DNA of 64,000 nt, taken from contig NZ_CANMLV010000018.1 in the NCBI RefSeq assembly GCF_947498825.1, positions 1 to 64,000 on the forward strand, given 5' to 3'. Below, piece by piece: positions 58,884 through 64,000 of this stretch (the stretch's first letter is position 1; the number at the start of each line of letters is the position of its first letter). Both the position numbers and the translations under genes were made by a program. The notes under the pieces are model-generated. The model saw nothing but the letters and a program-made list of their open reading frames with translations, was not told where the DNA came from and ran no database searches. The stretch is from an uncultured Cedecea sp. GTDB lineage: Bacteria > Pseudomonadota > Gammaproteobacteria > Enterobacterales > Enterobacteriaceae.

Positions 58884-59862
58884 AGTTTCTTTTTCTCCAC
58901 ATCAGATAGCCGTAATTCTTGCGCGTATTGGGCGGATTACGCCCCGTTTCCCAGGCCATCACGCTACGTCCCATTGGGTGGCACTGACTGCTGTCCGGGT
59001 GCATATTGACCATCTGATAGCGCCAGCGCTCTTTAGGTATAATTGGGGACGGGTATTCGTAGCAGACCGCGTTGTCTTTCCCGATGCTTTCCATAATCAT
59101 GCCCTGACGGTGGAGCTTGAACGCCATCCGTTCACTCACAAGAAGCGATGACTGCAGAGGACTTGATTCATTGCTGACCCAGCCGTTAAAGGGGTACATC
59201 GAGCCTTGTGAACCCGCACACCAGAACAGCGCATCCAGCGGCATATGCACAGCACTGGCTATCGCATCAGCGGCGCAGGCACCCTGCGCAATGGGATTGG
59301 CAAACAGGATTGCTTCAGGGTTGAGCAGCGTGGTCAGACTGCTGTCCGTCCAGGTCGGGTCGATTTCAGACAGATAAGCAATATCCATGTCGCCCCCCTC
59401 TAAACATCCCACTGAAGTGATGATATTTAGCCAGTACGTTAGAGGATATTTGTACCAGTGAACATGGTAGAAAGCCCCGTTCACATCTTTCGCATCCTTT
59501 TTCGCGGTTCCCATTCCGGTTTTTCCGAGGTTCACATTAAATCCACCCAGATTAACCATACATCCCGGTGAACGCGTGACATCGGTCATGGCCATCGGCT
59601 CCCAATACCCAATAGCCAGACCGGGGCGGATAAAAAGGGGAGGCGGTGCCGGACAAAACTGCAGCGGGCTGCCAGGGTTGGCGGTATCAGGCAGGTCACC
59701 TTTACCGACCTGCACACTACCCAGCGACAGCGGAAAAATACAGCGCCAGCACACGTCAGTGATGGGATTTACAAACCGTCCCTCACAGGCGGGGTCTGCG
59801 GCCACACGGCTACTGAAGGTTGACAGCACAATGCAAGTGAAGAACAAAAACGCAGCTTTCAT
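58870..59862 (-). CDS. traU: TraU, pilus assembly/DNA transfer protein
   Basis: TraU is a periplasmic, cysteine-rich component needed for DNA transfer. Its 330 residues equal F TraU. After a signal peptide (LFFTCIVLSTFSSRVAA) come CEGRFVNPITDVCWRCIFPL, PAPPPLFIRPGLAIGYWEP, DVTRSPGCMVNLGGFNVNLG, YHVHWYKYPLTYWLNIITSV and DALFWCAGSQGSMYPFNGWV, all conserved in F. It lies between traW (19 bp upstream) and trbC. Confidence 0.94.
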   Translation of the reverse strand: MKAAFLFFTCIVLSTFSSRVAADPACEGRFVNPITDVCWRCIFPLSLGSVQVGKGDLPDTANPGSPLQFCPAPPPLFIRPGLAIGYWEPMAMTDVTRSPGCMVNLGGFNVNLGKTGMGTAKKDAKDVNGAFYHVHWYKYPLTYWLNIITSVGCLEGGDMDIAYLSEIDPTWTDSSLTTLLNPEAILFANPIAQGACAADAIASAVHMPLDALFWCAGSQGSMYPFNGWVSNESSPLQSSLLVSERMAFKLHRQGMIMESIGKDNAVCYEYPSPIIPKERWRYQMVNMHPDSSQCHPMGRSVMAWETGRNPPNTRKNYGYLMWRKRNCVFL

Positions 59863-59881
59863 GGGTTATATCTCCCTGTCA

Positions 59882-60511
59882 CTAACGGTCAGGCGGAAAG
59901 GTTTCGATATTCAGTCGTTCGCCGGAAGGTGTCGGGGTAATGCGAGCCGGGACCGTCGTCAGACCAAACCGCTTAGAGAGCACGCCGTTCTGATCAAAAT
60001 AAATTCGGCTGTCCAGTGCCTCCGAGGTATCAAGCACACTGCCTTTAACGAGGATAATTTTACTCATCAGTGTTTCGGGCACCTGCAGCTTCATCCAAGC
60101 CACTTGGTCAGGATCATCCCCGTCAATAAAATAGAGAGTCTGCATAAAGGGCACCGTTTTCAGGGGGTTCAGCACCTCCCCCTTACGGGCAAAAATACGG
60201 CCTTCGTGGTCCTGGATGTCCTCTGCAAGTCGGATACTGGGATCAAACCAACGTTGTTCATACTTATCCGCCCGCAGTATTCCTTCCACTGGCGGTGGAC
60301 GCTGGCTGTTATCGGCCACCCGCTGTTTAAACTCGTTCATCAGTTGGCCCATCTGCCCAGATTTTTCCAGCCCCTGAAGACGCTTTGTGATGAGTTCCAG
60401 CATGTCACGCTCCCGGATAGGCCATAGATCGCCCCAAGTACCGAAGTCAGCGGCAGAGACTGCCGGTGATATCAGACAGCTGATAATGAGGTAACGCCGT
60501 AGCCCTTTCAA
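59882..60511 (-). CDS. traW: TraW, pilus assembly protein
   Basis: TraW is a periplasmic protein that works with TraU and TrbC in pilus formation. The 209 residues (F: 210) start with a signal peptide (YLIISCLISPAVSA). They contain ADFGTWGDLWPIRERDMLEL, WFDPSIRLAEDIQDHEGRIF, LNPLKTVPFMQTLYFIDGDD and IYFDQNGVLSKRFGLTTVPA, all family-typical. The start overlaps the trbI stop by 4 bp. Confidence 0.93.
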   Translation of the reverse strand: MKGLRRYLIISCLISPAVSAADFGTWGDLWPIRERDMLELITKRLQGLEKSGQMGQLMNEFKQRVADNSQRPPPVEGILRADKYEQRWFDPSIRLAEDIQDHEGRIFARKGEVLNPLKTVPFMQTLYFIDGDDPDQVAWMKLQVPETLMSKIILVKGSVLDTSEALDSRIYFDQNGVLSKRFGLTTVPARITPTPSGERLNIETFPPDR

Positions 60512-60900
60512 TTTGGCTCCCCTTTCATCCGGCGTGCTATATCTGTCTGGATTTTTAGTGTGACATCGGGTGCCCCCTGCACCACGGCGGGTGAAACCAG
60601 AATCAGCACATGATGCTGTTGCTGATAAGCTGTCAGACTCTGCTCTAGCGCGGTATTAAACCGCTCAGACAGCGTCTTTGACTGGACTTCCGACAAGGTT
60701 TTTTGACTGACACTCTCCATAAAACTGTCCAGAGTCTTTTTCATATCAAAGCCCACCACCCGGGGGGGTTGCTGTGCCAGCATCAACTTTGTCATGCCAG
60801 CACTGGCTGCTAAAACGGCAACAGTAAGGCCCGTAATGACCAGAATCCGACGAAGTATGAGAAACTGTGGTTTAGTCTGCTGTGAGGTATGCGTTTCCAT
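60508..60900 (-). CDS. trbI: TrbI, pilus outgrowth and retraction protein
   Basis: TrbI is an inner-membrane protein that influences pilus retraction. The 130 residues (F: 128) have an N-terminal helix (ILVITGLTVAVLAASAGM, about residues 17-34) and a periplasmic part with GFDMKKTLDSFMESVSQKTL, ALEQSLTAYQQQHHVLILVS and PAVVQGAPDVTLKIQTDIAR. The start overlaps the traC stop by one base and the end overlaps traW by 4 bp. Confidence 0.92.
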   Translation of the reverse strand: METHTSQQTKPQFLILRRILVITGLTVAVLAASAGMTKLMLAQQPPRVVGFDMKKTLDSFMESVSQKTLSEVQSKTLSERFNTALEQSLTAYQQQHHVLILVSPAVVQGAPDVTLKIQTDIARRMKGEPN

Positions 60901-63539
60901 CAGACAGGACTCCTTACGTTATCGCGTGCGATTCGTGCTTCAAGCACATCCATTTCTTCAGTGAAGTTCTGACGAGCCAGCTCATATACCGCGTCGTGAA
61001 TGTCAACTCCCTGCATTTTACGGCCTTTGATGAACTCAAAATCGGCCCCGCTTGAGGAGTACATGGCACGACTCAGCGGATCGACAAACAGGCGGTGCCA
61101 GGAGGTATGTGCCTCCACTTGCAGCATAAAAGAGGAAAACCACTGGTCTTTCGCTGCACCAAAGCTGTTAATCATGTCCCGCTGCATCGGAGTAAACTGA
61201 TCCGGGTACAGCTGGTTATATTTGGCAAACTCCTTCGCAGACTGCTTGAGGATAATTTTGTAAGAAGAGTTCCCCCATGCTGCCCGTGCGGCACTGGATG
61301 CTGTCGGAGAATCAAAATCGACGATGTTCTGGGTGATGGTGATATACGCTCCTAGATGTCGACGTGCGGTGCGGTATCCCTTCTCAATAAAAGTACCGAC
61401 CTTCTCATTTTTGAAGTCCAACAGCCGCCAGCCCTCATCAATAACGTTCAACTTCTTCAGGCTTCGCGGGGACTGGTACATCCTGTTTTCGATATAGATG
61501 ATGAGGGAGAACATCACGGCAACCAGCAGGGAAGGACGTGACTCTAGCCCGCCCAGCTCCAGCACCACCATCCGGGCATCATCGTGCAGGGAAGGCTCAT
61601 CAGAATTAAAGTATTGGCCGTAAATCCCGTCTGCCGTGTACTGGTCAAGCAAGATAATCATCTCATCCAGACGGCTGCGGATCGTCGGTGACTCGGCGTA
61701 TTCCTCGCTGCCTTTCGCAGTTTTAAGAAAATCTACCACGTCATCAATACGCGCCTTGTTACGCTTACTCAGCCAGGCCGACTGCACTGCCTGCAGCAGC
61801 AGCCCTTCATGCACCTCATCCAGGTTGCCGTTCGGGCTGGCCATCACGGACATCTGATCACGAATACGCTCGGCAGACAGGTCAAAATTAGCGTCATCGA
61901 GGATATTGGCAAACGGGTTGAATTTCAGCGAGTCACCGTTCAGGTACACCCCGCCCATATTCTCACAGAGTGACTTATACCCGTCCCCCATGTCGAAGAT
62001 CCAGGCAAACCCACCCGAATCCAGCACACTGCGAATCAGTGGCTGTATCGCCCCTGTTTTTCCTGCACCGGAAGTGCCGCATACAGCCACATTGAAGTTG
62101 GTGTTGTTCATGCCTTCATAAAAAAGGTCAATAAAAGCCAGCTGATTCCGGTACGTAGGAGCCAGCAAACCAGCAGGAGCCAGCGGGCTGTCGGCCACAA
62201 CAGGCAGCAGATTGGCGACATTAAAACTTTCAGCGCGCTTGACGACACCGGCGGTCTGAAGCTCTTTGAACAACCCCTCACCGGATTTAAACGGCAGCAT
62301 GGCCAGATAGTTTCTCAGGTGGTGATAGCGGGCGGGGATCAGTTCAAACCCACCCTTACGATAGCTGTTTAAGATTTGTTGCTCTGTGGCAAGCGAGGCC
62401 TCGGGATTGTCAGCGGTATACGCCGTAATATTGAAAAAATAGGAGACTAAGGAGGACTGGTTTGTGGCTAACCGCTGGCGAATATCGCCCCATTCCTGTA
62501 CCTCTTTTTCCACTGAGGGAAAATACTTTGCATAGGAGGTTTTGCTCTTTTTCTCCAAATCCAGATATTTCAGATTCGCTTCCGTTTGGGTTTTAACCTG
62601 ATCCTCAACCATCAGCGTTAAAGTGAGAACAAACGGGCAGGAGATGGAGAGCTCCGGGCTGAGCAGGTTGGCGTAGTTATCTGCGCTGCTCCATAGAAAA
62701 GCGATTTCCGGATCACGCGCAAGATGGTAGTTCGTTACGCGGGTGACCTTCTCCTGCCCCTGTCGGTTAAGCAGACCAATTTTCAGGTGATTCGCCGTCA
62801 CCTGCATGTCAAAGGTATCCTCCACACACTGATAATTCAGATCCTGATACGGGTCCATTTTATATGGCTTGCGGTACATTTCCTCAGGGTCGGGATTGAC
62901 CAGCTCGCGCACCAAATCCACCAGGTCCTGATCATTCATAATCCGTGTCGGGATATATGCCCCCTGAAGTGAGGCGCGGATGATTTTAATTTGGTTCTCT
63001 AACTCAATGATTTGCGCCTTTGAGTTTTTCTTTCTCGGCACACAGCAGGAGATAAACACGCGGTAATTACGCAGGGTCAGGGGCAGATCCATACCCGGTG
63101 GCAGTGAAAACTGTGTCTCTGCCGCACGCAGATAATAGGCACGTGTGATGTCATTGAACTTCTGGGCCTGTTTGCCGCTCCAGCTGAATTCCCGCAGCCC
63201 GTACTCAATATCGTCCCCGACCAGTTTGCTGGAGATTAGATTGACGGTCACCGGTACATTGCGGGGCAGTTTGGTTCTTATCAGGTTTTCAAGTGAGGCG
63301 ACCATGTCTTTGTTGGCGCCCGGCAGCGGCCGGGCTTCAAAGATGAACCCCACGGTTTTCGTGTTAATAAACAGCCCGGTCGCAGAGTCATAGTCCTTAT
63401 AAGGAAGCACCCCGCTGAACTGTGGGAAATTCATGCTTCCCAGCATGTCATTGGCTTTTGCGGATTCGTCCGGCAGTTTAAACGCAGACATCAGCGAGTT
63501 CACAGCCTGAGTGACGGTATCCATAAGGTTATTACTCAT
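60900..63539 (-). CDS. traC: TraC, VirB4-type ATPase of the transfer system
   Basis: TraC powers pilus assembly at the inner membrane. The 879 residues (F: 875) match F TraC over the full length: VTQAVNSLMSAFKLPDESAK, EYGLREFSWSGKQAQKFNDI, LDLEKKSKTSYAKYFPSVEK and APTYRNQLAFIDLFYEGMNN. The Walker A is AVCGTSGAGKTGAI (near 489) and the Walker B region is LKKLNVIDEGWRLLDF (near 690). The start follows AAGGA. It is intact. Confidence 0.95.
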   Translation of the reverse strand: MSNNLMDTVTQAVNSLMSAFKLPDESAKANDMLGSMNFPQFSGVLPYKDYDSATGLFINTKTVGFIFEARPLPGANKDMVASLENLIRTKLPRNVPVTVNLISSKLVGDDIEYGLREFSWSGKQAQKFNDITRAYYLRAAETQFSLPPGMDLPLTLRNYRVFISCCVPRKKNSKAQIIELENQIKIIRASLQGAYIPTRIMNDQDLVDLVRELVNPDPEEMYRKPYKMDPYQDLNYQCVEDTFDMQVTANHLKIGLLNRQGQEKVTRVTNYHLARDPEIAFLWSSADNYANLLSPELSISCPFVLTLTLMVEDQVKTQTEANLKYLDLEKKSKTSYAKYFPSVEKEVQEWGDIRQRLATNQSSLVSYFFNITAYTADNPEASLATEQQILNSYRKGGFELIPARYHHLRNYLAMLPFKSGEGLFKELQTAGVVKRAESFNVANLLPVVADSPLAPAGLLAPTYRNQLAFIDLFYEGMNNTNFNVAVCGTSGAGKTGAIQPLIRSVLDSGGFAWIFDMGDGYKSLCENMGGVYLNGDSLKFNPFANILDDANFDLSAERIRDQMSVMASPNGNLDEVHEGLLLQAVQSAWLSKRNKARIDDVVDFLKTAKGSEEYAESPTIRSRLDEMIILLDQYTADGIYGQYFNSDEPSLHDDARMVVLELGGLESRPSLLVAVMFSLIIYIENRMYQSPRSLKKLNVIDEGWRLLDFKNEKVGTFIEKGYRTARRHLGAYITITQNIVDFDSPTASSAARAAWGNSSYKIILKQSAKEFAKYNQLYPDQFTPMQRDMINSFGAAKDQWFSSFMLQVEAHTSWHRLFVDPLSRAMYSSSGADFEFIKGRKMQGVDIHDAVYELARQNFTEEMDVLEARIARDNVRSPV

Positions 63540-63661
63540 AAGGAGGTCCTTAATAAGAGATAAAAATAAAACTGTGCGACATTAAACCGCAGACTGAGGA
63601 TATATCAGGTAAAATAGTGGAAACGCGACGCATTCGAATATCAGCGCTAAAAATACTTCGC

Positions 63662-64000
63662 TTAATTAACATCATTTAATGCGTCTAATTGCATTTTCTG
63701 TGTAACATTCATTCTGTCTTCTCTTTCTTTTTTAATAGCTATCAGTTCCTCTCTCTTCATACAATCAATTGCCATTGATTTTGCTTCTCGCAGACTCAAT
63801 AGGTTATCAGTATTATGATCCGCGTTAAGCTTTTCTCTGAACAGAGTTGTTACACAGGGTGTTTCACTGGCTATCCTCTTAATTTGTTCAGGCGTAGCAG
63901 GTAAATACTCAAGCCTTTTTGCATTAATTTTTTTAAAAACCATAAACCCGGTATACATAACTATTCCTACTATAATCACCAGTTTAAGTAGGTTACCTGT
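63662..64000 (-). CDS. partial small membrane protein upstream of traC
   Basis: The frame is open to the window edge, so the true start lies to the right. The visible part begins with a membrane helix (LLKLVIIVGIVMYTGFMVFK). A helical, charged domain follows, with EQIKRIASETPCVTTLFREK and LREAKSMAIDCMKREELIAI. In F, traR and other small genes precede traC; I do not recognise this one. A GTG at 63979 is an internal codon, not necessarily the start. Confidence 0.55.
   Translation of the reverse strand, partial: TGNLLKLVIIVGIVMYTGFMVFKKINAKRLEYLPATPEQIKRIASETPCVTTLFREKLNADHNTDNLLSLREAKSMAIDCMKREELIAIKKEREDRMNVTQKMQLDALNDVN

Overview
The window is part of a large, composite, F-like conjugative plasmid from an enterobacterium. 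A Klebsiella, Enterobacter or Citrobacter host seems likely from the gene content. It carries two replication systems, a partition system, two type II toxin-antitoxin pairs, an SOS polymerase, most of an F-type transfer operon and two Tn3-family elements with unusual cargo. No taxonomic marker gene is present, so the host is an inference.

Layout. 1-1.9 kb: a broken group II intron interrupted by a complete IS3-family element. 2.0-12.6 kb: a stability and replication block with umuDC under a LexA box, a 344-residue unknown gene, a second umuC 3' remnant, P1-type parAB with two parS-like sites, a RepFIA/RepE-type initiator with iterons on both sides, relBE, two small unknown genes and the resD recombinase. 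12.7-16.7 kb: uncharacterised accessory genes, several membrane-bound, plus an 8-bp tandem repeat and a resolvase remnant. 17-19 kb: two AT-rich genes with nuclease-like signatures (HEPN-like, PD-(D/E)XK-like). 19.45-26.96 kb: a Tn3-family transposon with 38-bp inverted repeats, tnpA, a res region and tnpR, carrying a SIR2-HerA pair of the NAD+-depleting anti-phage type. 27.49-35.29 kb: a decayed Tn3-family element with near-perfect terminal repeats. It carries an operon for acyl activation and reduction (LuxE-like ligase, LuxC-ligase fusion, PaaK-like ligase, GNAT) next to a broken MdfA-like exporter and a truncated transposase. 35.3-36.8 kb: an MBL-fold hydrolase and parDE. 36.9-39.5 kb: an IncFII-type replicon (repA, the tap leader peptide, CopA antisense RNA, copB). 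40.2-64 kb, all on the minus strand: finO, traX, traI, traD, a traS-like gene, traG, traH, trbB, traQ, traF, two small genes, traN, trbC, traU, traW, trbI, traC and the start of the upstream gene. The leading genes (traM/J/Y/A/L/E/K/B/P/V) would lie beyond the right edge. traT is missing between the traS-like gene and traD.

How it works together. The transfer genes encode the type IV secretion core (TraC, W, U, N, F, H, G, TrbB, TrbC, TrbI), pilin maturation (TraQ, TraX), the coupling protein TraD and the relaxase-helicase TraI, under FinO control. Copy number is set by the iteron system at 8.5-9.8 kb and by CopA/CopB at 39 kb. ParABS, ResD, RelBE and ParDE maintain the plasmid. The accessory genes add phage defence (SIR2-HerA, possibly the HEPN and nuclease-like genes) and a small-molecule or acyl-aldehyde pathway of unknown product.

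The two most notable items are the SIR2-HerA module as Tn3 cargo and the LuxE/LuxC-ligase/PaaK/GNAT operon inside a second Tn3-type relic.
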